The notes: generated from the letters alone by a model not told the origin. Counted from the first letter of the stretch, positions 38,663 to 50,901 are shown. The stretch: 64,000 nucleotides of DNA from Maylandia zebra (GCF_041146795.1 NC_135177.1:19605560-19669559); one strand, 5' to 3'. Numbers and translations are program-made.

Positions 38663-39538
38663 AGTAAAACTCGTCACATCATGAAAAGTGAATCGCTCTT
38701 AATTACTAATTGCATTTATTAATTGCTCGGCGCACACTGCTTCAGAGGCATAAAAGGTATTATTCCAAAAAGTGCAATAATGTGTTTTATGGCTTTGCGC
38801 AAAGGGGATAGACCACTTTTTTCCCCTTCTTTTTGGTTATAAAGCCAAGTCCACATGACTACACTTTGGGATTTAAAAAATAATAAAAAGAAACACCAAG
38901 TTTTAACCACGTCCATAATTTTAAGGTCACCGCTCTGTATGATTGTGAGTACATGTGTGTAAAATAGCAGTGTTGGAAGCAGGAATATGAAAGAATTCGC
39001 AGTGGTATGCGTCCTGGAGAGGGGGAAAGGACAGACAAGGCCTCGGTTATGATCATTGCAGTCTGCCAGTTACCTCCAAATGCCGGATGCGTCTGCCTGA
39101 GCCAGAGAAAGGACACAAAGGCTGAGCTTTATTGGTGATATTTAGCTTAGACAGCCAGGTTGTAACCTTAAGAAAAACAACCCAATTGCCCGTGATAAAA
39201 GGGGCCTGGTATATGGCACCCAAATAACCTCATCCCACTTTCCGTTTTAGATTGCCTTCAAAGTGGACCCACAGACACGCAGACGCAACTATGTGCGTTT
39301 TGGAAACTGTCCCAGAATGTTTAAATCTTCCAAAGCCTGGTGATTCTTTAATGACGTGTTTGCTGCTTTTGTATATATAAAAAAGTAAAATCTTGACATA
39401 TTTTATCTGCCGCTACCACGAGCCTAATTTTTGTACATATTAGAAGTTTTATAGAGGTCATTAAAGTATTACAGTCTGTTTTTTTGATGGGGGGTAAATA
39501 ACCCTATGATGCTTTTTTATGAATACATACATGCATAC

Positions 39539-39570
<32 letters not shown>

Positions 39571-39986
39571 TCAGCTGAAGACCTTGTTTGATGTTTTTAC
39601 AAATGGATACTTTAAAGGATTATTACCCCCGTCCCTATTTACAGCTAGATTTGATTACACTAACATACGCTCTCTTGACAAAATTCATAACGTTTATTGC
39701 TTATAAACGAAATAGTTCCCAATAAAAGCGCGGGGATTTGCTATTAAAATATGGTGGGGGAAAATGGTGGCCATTTAGCCGAGCGCTAGGCTGATTTATT
39801 ATTTATTGTTCTGTCCCACGGTCACGTGTTTGGGGCGCCCTATCCAGTCTTGGGCAAGGTTCAACTTACTGGACGCATTGAGTTTCTAGCTGGCGCAAGA
39901 CAGCAGCAGCTTATCATGCAATGAAACGTTTTTTTCTAAACGCTGCAGGACTGTAGAGTGCCGTTTTCTGACTTTGCGTCTTTGCA

Positions 39987-41221
39987 ATGTCGACTTTGGG
40001 GACCAGTTATTACATTGACTCGCGCATTCTTCCCGAGCAGGAGGATATGGCACCGAGGTATTCCTCGTCAGCCGCAGGGGTGGAGCAGGCGGTGGTCACC
40101 GAATATGGCGGACAGGAGTCTTGCCCACTGCAGGCGAAATCTTCTATTTTTGGTGGCTCTTGGAGTGCCATCTCGGCCCACACTCCAAACACGACCGCTC
40201 CGACATATATACATCACCCTTACCCGAGTGGGGACAGCGATGGCATGTTTACGCGCTCTTGGGCGCTGGATCCGGTCTCTGCGTCCCTGTGTTTGACGGG
40301 ATTACCATCGACAGGCATGCACTATGAGATAAAACCGGAACCCCTGATTGGGACTGCGGAATGCACAACTTTGGAGACGCACACGCATCTTTTGTCTGAC
40401 ACTGAAAACGGTGCGTCTCTAGTGGAGATTCCCTGCGAAACTGCGTCTAAAGCCACTGAAGATAATCCGTCAGTAGAGGAAAAAAGGAAGGTGGATCCAA
40501 GTAAGCAATGCAGGGTTTGGATTTTTATTATTGTCACTCGATGTAAACATTTAGATAGCATAAGCAAAAGGGTTTAATTTTTCGCGAATGTGGAGGATTT
40601 GTTTTGAATGCCATTGGCTTGTATCATCTTGAAAACGCGTATGACGCTATTATAAGAGTGCATTGTTTCAAAGGTACGGAGACATAGCGGTCTCCTAGCT
40701 GATTAACATCATATCCAAAATAAATAAATAAATAAAATAATAAATAAGGTGACTATGACCCTAATATTCACGTCAGATTCTGCGCATTTTTCCAAATTCG
40801 GCAGAAATATTGCCAGAGAAAAACCTCAAAATTGCCTCTCATCAGACAAAAAAGAATGTCTCTAAAGAAAAAAGTCATACTGTGCGTAAAACGAATAAGC
40901 AGGACTTGTTTTATTTTTGTTTTGTTTTGTTAATTTTACACTAATCTCGATAGTGTTAACTCTCTTGTCTCATGGTTTCCAGATAACCCGTCATCCAACT
41001 GGCTTCACGCAAAGCCCACCAGAAAAAAACGTTGCCCGTATACAAAGCATCAAATCCTCGAACTGGAAAAGGAGTTTCTGTTTAACATGTACCTTCCCCG
41101 GGATCGTAGATACGAGATAGCGAGACTGTTGAATTTGACCGAGAGACAGGTAAAAATCTGGTTTCAGAACCGCAGGATGAAGATGAAGAAAGAAAACAAA
41201 GACCGGCGAAGAGACAGTTAA
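39987..41221 (+). CDS. hoxa9b: hoxa9b, homeodomain transcription factor (2 exons)
   Basis: Group-9 Hox protein, nuclear, trunk and fin patterning. Exon 1 is 39987-40500 and exon 2 is 40983-41221. The intron is 482 bases, GT-AG, phase 1, and the product is 250 aa. The N terminus [20 protein letters not shown] is the Hox9 activation region, with [11 protein letters not shown] and YEIKPEPL further on. [10 protein letters not shown] (172-181) is the Trp-containing PBC contact just before the homeodomain. The homeodomain is at about 184-243 ([20 protein letters not shown]...[19 protein letters not shown]). The protein ends RRRDS. Poly(A) signal at 41645. It is the last posterior gene; the next Hox gene is 6.7 kb away and belongs to group 2. 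Confidence 0.98.
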
Positions 41222-41644
41222 CTGTTTTCATTTTTTCTTTGTTTTTTCTTGGACAGACCTGGGATTAGAGCCTGGTTGGGAGGGGAGGGGTAAGGGGTTG
41301 AAAGGGAAAACTGGTGTCTGTCCTTAATGTTCCTGTAACACATGTTGTTGTAAAGTTAGTGCTGTTGAAACAATGCTGGGTGTTTTTTTTCTTATAATAT
41401 TGAGAGGAACAAGTGTTTTATGAGAACTTAGATGTGTTGTACTGCCGCACACAGATAGCTACCTTAGGCCATTTGTTATTTGCATGGATCTGTTGACTAC
41501 CTGAATGTCTTTCAGCTACCTATTTGCATTATTTAAGTTATTGTTTTGGTAACTTGATATTGTTTTTTTAATAGTAAGATTTTGATGCATTTGTGAACAT
41601 ACTGCGCACACGGAAAATACCTCATCGTTCTTGATTTAACCTAA

Positions 41645-41650
41645 AATAAA
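41645..41650 (+). other. hoxa9b poly(A) signal
   Basis: AATAAA about 425 bases after the stop codon. Confidence 0.65.
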
Positions 41651-42032
41651 GTGTAGTTTGTGTAGCATTAAAGAAAAGTAGTAATGTGATGTCATTTTTG
41701 TATTTAATTTCTCCCAACAATAATACACAAATATAAACCAACATTTAAATTCCTAAATGGTGCTAGAGGATTTTGTTTTTAAATGCTCCTTTGTTTCGAT
41801 CGTGAAATGTTTTCAAATCCTTTTTTATCTTTTCTTTTTTCTCTTTTGAAGTTAAAGCTTTTGCTTCTGTTATATACAAATTAAATGAAGTGGGGGAAAT
41901 GTTTTATTGCAGGAAGAAAACGATAAAAATAGACTTTTACTACAAGTTCTGGGCTGTAACCATCGAGCTTTATGGCGCAAACAACCCAAATGAACCACCG
42001 AAACTTCCCAAGCTAAGGTTTGCCAAGTTAGC

Positions 42033-42035
<3 letters not shown>

Positions 42036-42104
<69 letters not shown>
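42036..42104. repeat. (CT)n microsatellite
   Basis: About 69 bases of CT. Confidence 0.97.
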
Positions 42105-42106
<2 letters not shown>

Positions 42107-42519
42107 AACTCAAAAAAGTCCTATGCCAAGGCCTGCTGGTATAAATTTGTATTTTAATAATTATCTATGTATTGCAATTAAAAAAGCTACTCTTACGGAC
42201 GAGCGAGAAATCTTTAAGATATGGTCAGCATTTGATAATAGTCCTTCTCTGCTTATTAAACTGAATATTTATTACAAAGCAGTAAAACGGTCACAATTAC
42301 GTAAATTGTCCTTAATCCTTAAATCCTTAAAAAAAGAAAGAAAGAAAAAGGAAAAACAAAATAAAAGCGTTCGACTGCAAACAGCAGAGGCCTACCTGTA
42401 TCTAAGAGAAAGTTAAAAGAGATTATTGTTCCACTTTAGTATTGTACGTGATTTTATTTTTCTTATTTGTCTGCAGGATACTGTGGGCCAATAGTCAGAT
42501 ATGTAATATTTGTCCATTT

Positions 42520-42520
<1 letters not shown>

Positions 42521-42601
<81 letters not shown>
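42521..42601. repeat. (CA)n microsatellite
   Basis: About 81 bases of CA. Confidence 0.97.
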
Positions 42602-42603
<2 letters not shown>

Positions 42604-42924
42604 GGGGTGGGGGGTGCAAATGGTTCTGTTTTAAAACGTCTAATTACTTTACAGCCACCCGCCAACAATTAGACCGTCTCGGTCAAAAAAGCTTGTTGTT
42701 TTGTCACTACAGCAGACACACTATTGCAGCATGTCTGACAAACTGAGGAATCTGCCAATAAAAATGACCGTTTATAAAAATAACATTGAATGACCAAACA
42801 GATTTTTCTTTCTGGTAAAGCTGACTATTTTAATTTACACTTAAACAAATAAACGGGGTCAAACACTGTGCTGGTGATGGTGTTGAAGCTCCATGCTTTG
42901 GTGAATGCTGCTGCTCTCTGACCA

Positions 42925-42938
42925 CCAGCAGGTGGAGG
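42925..42938 (+). promoter_or_regulatory. CTCF-like core between hoxa9b and hoxa2b
   Basis: CCAGCAGGTGGAGG matches CCASNAGRKGGCRS at 13 of 14 positions. Confidence 0.45.
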
Positions 42939-44233
42939 CAGCGGCTAATCTGAAGAACAGTGCTCAAAAAGGATGATGCGTTCATGATGATGCGACTAAA
43001 CACCACTCCCCACCGATTTCAGACCTCTACTTCATAAATATGAATATCTAACCCATGTTTCAGCTTCATTTATGATTATTTTACTCATATCATGCTTTAA
43101 AAATTGTTATATAGTTAAAAACAGACTTTGTTATTCACCAATTTTGACCTGTTTAGTCTGGTTTGAGAAAAATATAGCAAATATGAAGGGGTTATCTCAT
43201 GAATCCAGCCCATGTACAGTTTAAAAGATTATTTACACATACGGCTTTATCTCATGCAACAAAAATGAAAGTAAAAGGCTGGTTACACTCAAAATCAAGC
43301 CTACATATTTTTATTTTGTCACTCAGCAGTAGTACTAGGATGCTTTAAATAATATATGTAAGAAAAATCTCGATCATCTGTCATCATGCCATTTATTTGT
43401 ATAGAGAAGCAGTTAGCCCCAAGATCTAATTTGCGTATTATTTCCTCAACTGTGCTAGCTTGTGTGGGTGTGGGATGCTCTTGAATGTAATGGAACTAAG
43501 TGCCCTGTAGTGTTCAAAATCATTCAATCATGCAAATCAAGCTCAGGTTTAGATCCTGTGGCACCATCCGCACCACAAACCTCTGTTCAGGATCGATGCC
43601 TGGAGATATCTGTGAGTAGCATTTAGTTCCATTATGTTCAAAAGAAGGCGGGCGTCTCTGTAGCTCACACCAAAAATAATCTAGATGGATAAATAGCACT
43701 ACTGAGCAGGGGAAAGCTCACATTTGATTTTTGCTGTGACCTCCCCCTTTATTCCTGCACTCACATGCCTACAGATAATTTACACCAAAATGCTCCACCG
43801 ATCATGATTACTGCCACATGATTAAGTTTGTCTCGGGAGCATGGCCGTTAGCTTATGTCTCATGATAGACTTGAGGTCCTGAAAAACCGAGAGTAGGCTC
43901 CTCTTCTTTCACTACAGTTCCTCCATTTCTCCCTCTGTCACCTGAAACGGTCATCCATGTGTAGATCAGTATGTGTCTTTATCAGTTTGTGAGGTGGAAG
44001 AAGGGATACTTTGAGGACAAATTCAAAAACATAAACATTATGCATATGCTGTTTTACTGCGCTGTTATGGCATCTGTGAACTCTCCTTAAGACACAAGAA
44101 AACACTGTTGTGTGCAAATGGCCGAAGGTTCCAGTCTGATCCTCATGAATGTTAGGCTGGATAGTTTCAGTGCAAACAGCCATGCCGGGAGTCCTGCTGC
44201 AGAAAAACAAAGTTCCTTAGACGTTGTTTGCCG

Positions 44234-44249
44234 TGACCTTTGGTGACCC
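44234..44249 (-). promoter_or_regulatory. DR4 nuclear-receptor-type site
   Basis: Read on the minus strand: GGGTCA, four bases, AGGTCA. Both halves fit RGKTCA exactly. Confidence 0.4.
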
Positions 44250-44786
44250 CTATACATCAAACCTCATGACACCAGCAGTGGCAGAGGAGGCTGTAAGTCA
44301 AATCTGGAATAGAAGTTCAGAGGAGTAAAGTCGTGAGCACATGGGAATCTGTTCCATCCACTTATCCTCAGTGCCAGTAGCCTGTTGTTTTGGACAAATC
44401 CCAAAGAGAACGTGGAAAGTGAGGTTAACTTTGTAATATGTGTCTGGGTTAGCAGAAGCCCAAACATTTTGCAGATATAATGGATTGACCTACGAGGCGA
44501 ACCATGGAAAAAACCTTAGATTTATCGTGTCTTCAGGGGAAAGACTCTTTCTTTAAAGCTTATGCTTACCGGCCATTTGTTCTCAGCAGTCTCACATCAG
44601 TTTGCATCAAAACCTCCCTCATGTACATTTTTCCTTTCACGTGGGGTGTGATTAAGCAGAGATAGCCCACTTGAGTCTGGCTGTCTCCTAAAAGTGGGTT
44701 ATAGGTGGGAGAGGTGTCATCTTACTGGGAAGCACAGGAAACGCTTCAAACCTTATATCTATATATCTATATCTATAAATATATAT

Positions 44787-44838
44787 ATGAATAAAGCTGG
44801 TCGTATATATATGTATATATACGACCAGCTTTATTCAT
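44787..44838. repeat. perfect hairpin, 25-bp arms
   Basis: Arms containing ATGAATAAAGCTGGTCG and its complement are separated by two bases, with AT at the centre. No mismatch. Confidence 0.95.
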
Positions 44839-45061
44839 GAACGCCATTTATTTATTTGCTTTCATCACCAAAAATGGAATTTTATGAGATTTCATTTATT
44901 TATTTATTTTCACATGTCGACTTAGAGGGAAAAATAATGTTTGATTTGCAGGCCTATAGTGCGCCTGGAGTATCTGTCAAATCTTCCCATGAATCCAGGC
45001 GGCTCAATAAATAAAAGCGTAATATGAAAATGCTGTCGTCGTGAACGCTGCTTTGTTTCCA

Positions 45062-45062
<1 letters not shown>

Positions 45063-45154
<92 letters not shown>
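45063..45154. repeat. (CA)n microsatellite
   Basis: About 92 bases of CA. Confidence 0.97.
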
Positions 45155-45156
<2 letters not shown>

Positions 45157-46706
45157 CTCAACCCTAAATGTGTTTTCCAGAGTATTATAGCTACTGTGCG
45201 CCTTGAATGCACCCATGCAATTTCGTTTTAAGTGTCCTCTCGCAGGGAGAGCATGCTGTGATATGATGCAGCGCAAACGACAAAAAGATGCAGCAAACAC
45301 TCAGGCCTCTCCACCATTCCAAATCACCTTTATTTTACACACATGATTATACCATTATTATAATTATTAAATATATTTTTCACGCTTAAAAACAAACAAA
45401 TAATAAAATAAAATCCAAAACAAAAGCACATGGACACGCTGTAATTTTTCAGCTACTAAAAATTTCTATTTTTTAATACGTTTAATATCACGGTATCTGT
45501 CTGAAAACAGAATATGTGCTGAATGAAATATATCCCCTTTAAAACAACGCATTAGTGTTTCGCCCCCTTGCCTTCCAGATGTCTCTCGTTGTTTCAGAAC
45601 AGACGGGAAACGTGCCACTCCGGTTCACGTCCACGGATCATCCTCTTCTCGTCTGCCGTTCAGGACAAGCAACATAAAATAAAACAAAAAAAAAAAACGA
45701 CTTCAGGTCGTCAAAGATCTGTACACGGATAACAGCATCGATTCAAATTTTGTAGCAGTACGAAATGTGAAATATATTCACGTTTTCAGCTCTCAGTATT
45801 TATAATATGATCAAATATTGCTGGGGGTTATATTTTGAACAGGGCTCTGTTCTTTCGTTTCCAAAAAATGTGTCAGAATAAGTAAACAGCGTCTTTAAGT
45901 GCTTTAAAATTATGATGTGCAAATTAAGATAAATAAATAAATGGCAGAATGACGTGATTTATTCAGACAGGTATTATTAGGCAGCTATTTTCAGAAAGAG
46001 AATTAACCGCCATTACGTCGAATTCGTTTAATTTTTGTACCTTCTTAAATTTATTTCTAAGTCACCAACGTTTAATTTAGTTTTCTTTTAGCAAAGACAT
46101 GTTAAAGTATATTTTATGATTTTATTCTACTACAAGATCTCATGTCTCATATTCAGGACGCACTTTTACAAACAATAATAAACCGTTTTACGCTATGAGG
46201 ATATATAAAATCACTTCTATGCGTAAAAGCAGAATTATTCCAGAAAGCAGGCCACACAAAGACTTTGTCTACATGGTTCCTGCCAGAGAGATAGGTATGG
46301 CAGTGAATGGGATTTCTACTGAATGCCAACACCCACTCACCTCAGCAAACAATTGATCCTATGCACAAAAAAAAGAAAGAAAAAAGAAGAAGAAGCTCCG
46401 TTTTCGTTTCTATACCATCCACCCAGTCAAGTCTTCTCTTCTTTCTTTCTATGCCAGAAATGTCCTTTCTGAGATCAAAAAAAGTGAGGGGGTCAGAGTT
46501 ACGTCTGGATTTATCGTTTATTATCAAATAACAGAGCAAAAAGCTTTGTGCGCAAAGCCCATGCGTCTCATCCCTGCTTTTAAAGAAATCCCGACCTTTC
46601 TAAATTGAAAACTCATCCTGCAGCTCACAGAGAGGTCGTCCTCTTCCTGGCCACATATGATCCAAGGGAGTGTTAGATGGTTTAAATGTGTTCTTAGGGC
46701 AGGGAG

Positions 46707-46738
46707 CTGTCAGACCTTTTGGCGAGAAAGATTGATCA
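46707..46738 (+). promoter_or_regulatory. Meis/Prep plus Hox-PBC composite site upstream of hoxa2b
   Basis: CTGTCA (46707-46712) is a Meis/Prep core. AGATTGATCA (46729-46738) differs by one base from the AGATTGATCG Hox/Pbx site of the Hoxb1 autoregulatory element. It lies 1.1 kb before hoxa2b in a repeat-free block. Confidence 0.5.
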
Positions 46739-47229
46739 CGCACGGGCTACCAGGGCTCTTTGTTTAGAGCCTGAGCAATAAACAGCCATCAGATCCCCAC
46801 CTTTCCTAAGCTTCACAGTGCAGTGGCAAATCATTTCTGCTCTCCCCTATGTTATAACCAATAATGCTGAAATGTATGGATGCCGGCTAAGGTCAACATT
46901 ATCCCAATAGGTGATATAAAATGAACGAAATTGGACGAGGGGAAGGGAGCAATAAACTGTAAAACGGTGACAAATGCACGTTAAATTACCAAGATGCTTT
47001 CTTACCTTGACACAGACACACAAACACACTTCAAATAATTTATACATCACATTTTTATTTAGACTTTAAATCTAACGCTGCCAATCAAAGGTTAAATAAT
47101 TTGGGGATTAAAATGTAATCGATGCAAAATCAGACTAAAATATGAAAATTAATTTGTCTCTTTTCTCTCTCTCTCTCTCTGTAGTTTGGGCGGTGGGGGA
47201 GGGGAGGACATGTTGCTGTGTCTGGTGCT

Positions 47230-47266
47230 GCCTTTCCTTTCCTTTCCTTTCCTTTCCTTTCCTTTT
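47230..47266. repeat. (TTTCC)n repeat
   Basis: About seven TTTCC units, 620 bases before hoxa2b. Confidence 0.95.
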
Positions 47267-47493
47267 CTAGTCAATCCTCAAGAAACTCTCAAGATTAACG
47301 TCTCGGCCAGAGATAACGACTGTGGGCGTCTTGGTATTATGAGGCACAAATGTGACTGCTGCAATGATTTGCGGCGCGCCATGCTGGAAATAAATGCCCA
47401 TAAACACTCGTGAACTGCAAGCTCGCACGGGCGCGCGCTCCCGTGGCAGACGTGCACGGCTTTGTGGTGCATTTTCGGGGTGCTGTAAGGTGG

Positions 47494-47502
47494 GAGTGGG
47501 GG
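47494..47502 (+). promoter_or_regulatory. possible Krox20 (Egr2) site upstream of hoxa2b
   Basis: GAGTGGGGG fits GNGTGGGNG. Krox20 is a known regulator of Hoxa2 in rhombomeres 3 and 5. The match is in a G-rich stretch and could be chance. Confidence 0.25.
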
Positions 47503-47879
47503 GGCGGTTAGGCAGTGGTGGACAAACTGAGAAGAGGAGGGAAAAAATGTGTAAATAAAGCAACCCCTACCCCCGGAATGAGGCGTTACCTCTCAGACTT
47601 TCTCGATCAATCATAGGGGACAGTGGCTTCTTTTGATAAAAAACCCAAATTGTCATTGGGCAGATGCAATCATGTGACAAGCAGCACGGTCTAATTCCGA
47701 CCATGTCCTCCTGAAAGCAATAGTTTATGGCAGAGGTCTCCCTATGACTATAACCAGTTAAGTAGTTTATCAAAAAGAAACCTCGCAAACATATATTTAT
47801 ATATAGAGAGATATATTTTATCTTTATAATTCTTCCCTCCTCTGAATACCCCCGAGCTTTCCGAGACAAGCAGGAGGAG

Positions 47880-49441
47880 ATGAATTACGAATTTGGGCGA
47901 GAAAGTGGTTTTATCAACAGCCAGCCGTCGCTCGCTGAGTGCCTGACATCTTTCACTAACCCTGTCGGTGATGCATTTCAAAGTTCATCAATCAAGAGCT
48001 CAGCGCTTTCACAGTCGACACTGATTCCTCCTCCTTTTGAGCAGACCATCCCCGGCCTGAACCCGAGCGTCCACCCACGCCACAGCCGCTCCAAGCAGGC
48101 TCAGAAGGGCTTCAGCCCGCTACAGGCTGTGTCCCTACCCCCGGAGTACCCGTGGATGAAGGAGAAAAAAAGCATCAAGAGGAACCAGGCTGCTTCTGCT
48201 TCTTCATCTTCTTCTGCTCCTGCTGCTGCTCCTGCTGCGACGACGGATGACTCCTCGCCACTCTACTTCTCCCCCCAAGGCAAGACATGATGATTAATAA
48301 CCTCCATGTAAAAAAGGCTCCTTATTGTCTGAGGATTCTCCCTCTGCAAGTAGCTCCATCCTGGGGCCTTGTGCAGCGTGGGCGTCCCTTCTGAGCCAGT
48401 CTAGGATTTTGATTTAAGTATTCTTAATCTCATCAAGTAACGCACTGACTTGTGATGCAGTGTAAGAGTGCTAATGTTTGACAGTAATGGAGAGTGATAG
48501 ATTATTCTTACACGGGCCAGCAGCTGGCATGTTCATTAATCTTCACCCTCCGTCCTGTCTTGTCCACGCAGACCCATCATATTCTGCCTGGGGCCCATAA
48601 ATCTTCCCAGTCCTGGTGTTTGCTTGCCACAAGTTTCACCCCATAGCGCTTTTTCTCCCCTCCAAACACACCCCTGTTACGAATGTTTTAAATTATTATA
48701 TTTGCAGTGGATTTTCTATTAATAATTTATTTAAATTGTTTATTTATTTTAGGTTCACCTGACACACCAGAGAGTGGTGCTGGCGATGGAGGGCCATCAA
48801 GGAGGCTGAGGACTGCGTACACCAACACCCAACTTCTGGAGCTGGAGAAGGAGTTTCATTTTAACAAATACCTGTGCAGACCGAGGCGAGTGGAAATAGC
48901 TGCTTTGCTGGATTTAACGGAGAAGCAGGTGAAAGTGTGGTTTCAGAACAGGCGGATGAAGCACAAGAGGCAGACTCACAGCAAGGAAAACAGGGACAGC
49001 GAGGGGAAATACGCCTGCCTGGACGACGGGCCGGAGGACGAGTTGGAGCAGGCTACAGAGGGCAGCGCCGCCGGGACGCTCTTTGAGAGGGAGAGGTATT
49101 TCCACCAGAATACGTTGACTTCACAAGACTGTCAGAACGCACACAATGGAGAGAGCCAAAGCCCAACTGTTACCCCTCTGACCAGCAATGAGAAAAATCT
49201 GAAACATTTTCCAAACCCGTCAGCCATTGTGCCCATCTGCGTGTCCACAATAGGCCCGAACAATGACGATTCCCCGGACCTGGACGCCTCATTTCGGGAT
49301 TTCCAAGTTTTCTCATCCTCGCCCTCTTTCTCACCGAGTTTGTCAGAATCAGCTCAAAGTCCCCTGCCTTTACCCTGCGAGACTTTCGACCTCTTCTCAG
49401 AAACACTCACAACAATCGACCTGCAAAACCTGAGTTATTGA
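47880..49441 (+). CDS. hoxa2b: hoxa2b, homeodomain transcription factor (2 exons, GC-AG intron)
   Basis: Proboscipedia-class Hox protein that specifies second-arch neural crest and hindbrain rhombomeres, nuclear. Exon 1 is 47880-48279 and exon 2 is 48753-49441. The intron is 473 bases, phase 1, and the product is 362 aa. The start [20 protein letters not shown] is the conserved Hox2 N terminus. The PBC-binding hexapeptide YPWMK is at 90-94, followed by a Ser/Ala-rich linker encoded by TCN/GCN repeats. The homeodomain is at about 149-208 ([19 protein letters not shown]...[15 protein letters not shown]). The end [17 protein letters not shown] is the conserved Hox2 C terminus. The donor is CAAG|GCAAG, a GC-AG intron; no GT donor gives the conserved SPQ-GSP junction. 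Poly(A) signal at 49669. Confidence 0.98.
48479..48502 (+). promoter_or_regulatory. Meis/Prep plus Hox-PBC composite site in hoxa2b intron
   Basis: TGACAG (48479-48484, Meis/Prep) is followed 10 bases later by TGATAGAT (48495-48502, fits TGATNNAT). The Hoxa2 intron of tetrapods carries a Hoxb1-dependent rhombomere-4 enhancer built from such sites. Confidence 0.55.
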
Positions 49442-49668
49442 AATGTTTCGACTTTGGTATTTGTAACTCAGACGGTTGTGCTCTATAGTTTAGGGCGTCA
49501 GGGTGGAAATTTTTAATAGATGAGGTAAGTTAAAGCGAAATAAGCAAAGCTTTTTTTCTTTTTTTTGTTGTTGCCTGTATGGACTGTTAAAGTAGGCTGG
49601 TAGAAGACACAGTGCACATTTATTTTTATATGGATTTGGACTATAATTGAGCACAATATTTTTATTGA

Positions 49669-49674
49669 AATAAA
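49669..49674 (+). other. hoxa2b poly(A) signal
   Basis: AATAAA 228 bases after the stop codon. Confidence 0.7.
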
Positions 49675-50819
49675 ATTTTACATTGATTGAACTCAGATGC
49701 GTTTTGGGTTTTTTTCTCACTATATGCCCACAATAAGCAACTCTAGAGAGCTTATTGATTTTACCTCAATAAATGAAAATTATTAAGAGCATCAGCCATA
49801 AAATGAAATGAATTCTCAAAAATGAGAAAAAACAATATAAGCTGTTAATATAAAATGATTATTTTACCATTAAATTAATTAGCCTGTGAATGCACTGAAC
49901 ACATATAAACTAAAATTAAAATAGAAGCTGTATAAATGTGTAATTTTTGTTGCTGTATTACATTTTTATGTTCATAGATTGTGCTGAGAGAATTTCTCCA
50001 GCGTGGCCGTGGGTCTGGTAGCATATAGTCCACAAAAAGACACACACAAAAAGGAGCACTGCGAGAGATTCATTGCCTCTCCATACTTAAACGCAGAAAA
50101 AGAAAATTTGCTGTGTGAATTGCCTGCTAGGAGTCCCAGGCCAAAAGCTATGACTTTTCCTGGCTTTCTAATTACGTTTTATTGCCTATAAAACTCACAG
50201 GACTGAGGGTGCTTGTTTATAGCCCGAGCCGCAAATGTAATACAATCTCTTTGAATTAAGACGTGCGCCTTGCCCCATTGTGGTTTTCAAAACTTTTTAT
50301 GATGTAAAATTAAGTAGGACTCATTCAAAGCAGCAGACGTAAGGCATTTTTTCCAAATTGATATATAAATTTATGTAACTGAGCCTATAAATTAATTGGA
50401 TGATGTAACTATAAAACGGATTCGACTGCGAACAATGGTCACATATCAGTCAAACGGCTGAAGGTATTTATGTATATAAACCGTTTATTATTATTTTTTT
50501 AGTAAATCATCATGAAATTGAGGTAAATTTATGTTGGTCTGGATCAAAGGCAGTTCGACCCCGTTTAATGCTAAAGGAATTTCTCACACCGACCAGTTGA
50601 TCCTCTGCTCGACTTAAAGACGCTTTTTCCACAAGGGCCCCCCCTCCATCCAACTCCCATTTTTCATATACATTATTTACTGTTTAGAATTAAAAAAAAA
50701 TGTTTGGTGAAAAACCAAAGTCATTCTTCGGTGCTATATAAAATTAACCACCACAGTGATTAATAATTCTGAAAACAGTCCCCAGGCGGCAGATATTCAT
50801 TTATATGCTCAGTGTACTT

Positions 50820-50897
<78 letters not shown>
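50820..50897. repeat. (CA)n microsatellite
   Basis: About 78 bases of CA. Confidence 0.97.

Positions 50898-50901
<4 letters not shown>

Larger units (their letters stand above)
37591..39986. other. hoxa10b-hoxa9b intergenic region
   Basis: 2.4 kb holding the hoxa10b 3' UTR, the mir-196 hairpin (38590-38662), a short AT repeat (39537-39570) and the presumed hoxa9b promoter. The promoter segment has GGTCACGTG near 39820. No other gene was seen. Confidence 0.65.
41222..47879. other. hoxa9b-hoxa2b intergenic region; no Hox3-Hox8 gene
   Basis: 6.7 kb where groups 3-8 would lie in an ancestral HoxA cluster. No homeobox or relic was recognised on either strand, and no mir-10 was found. Contents: repeats, a CTCF-like core, a DR4 site and a long hairpin. 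There is also a repeat-free, probably regulatory block near 46560-46980 and the hoxa2b promoter (TATATTTATATATAG near 47790). Confidence 0.65.

Noticed and set aside
42442-42746. His-Thr repeat frames
   Set aside because: Translations of a CA microsatellite.
41222-47879. Search for Hox3-Hox8 relics or a mir-10 gene
   Set aside because: No homeobox WFQNRR-type stretch on either strand and no match to the mir-10 mature sequence in the spacer.
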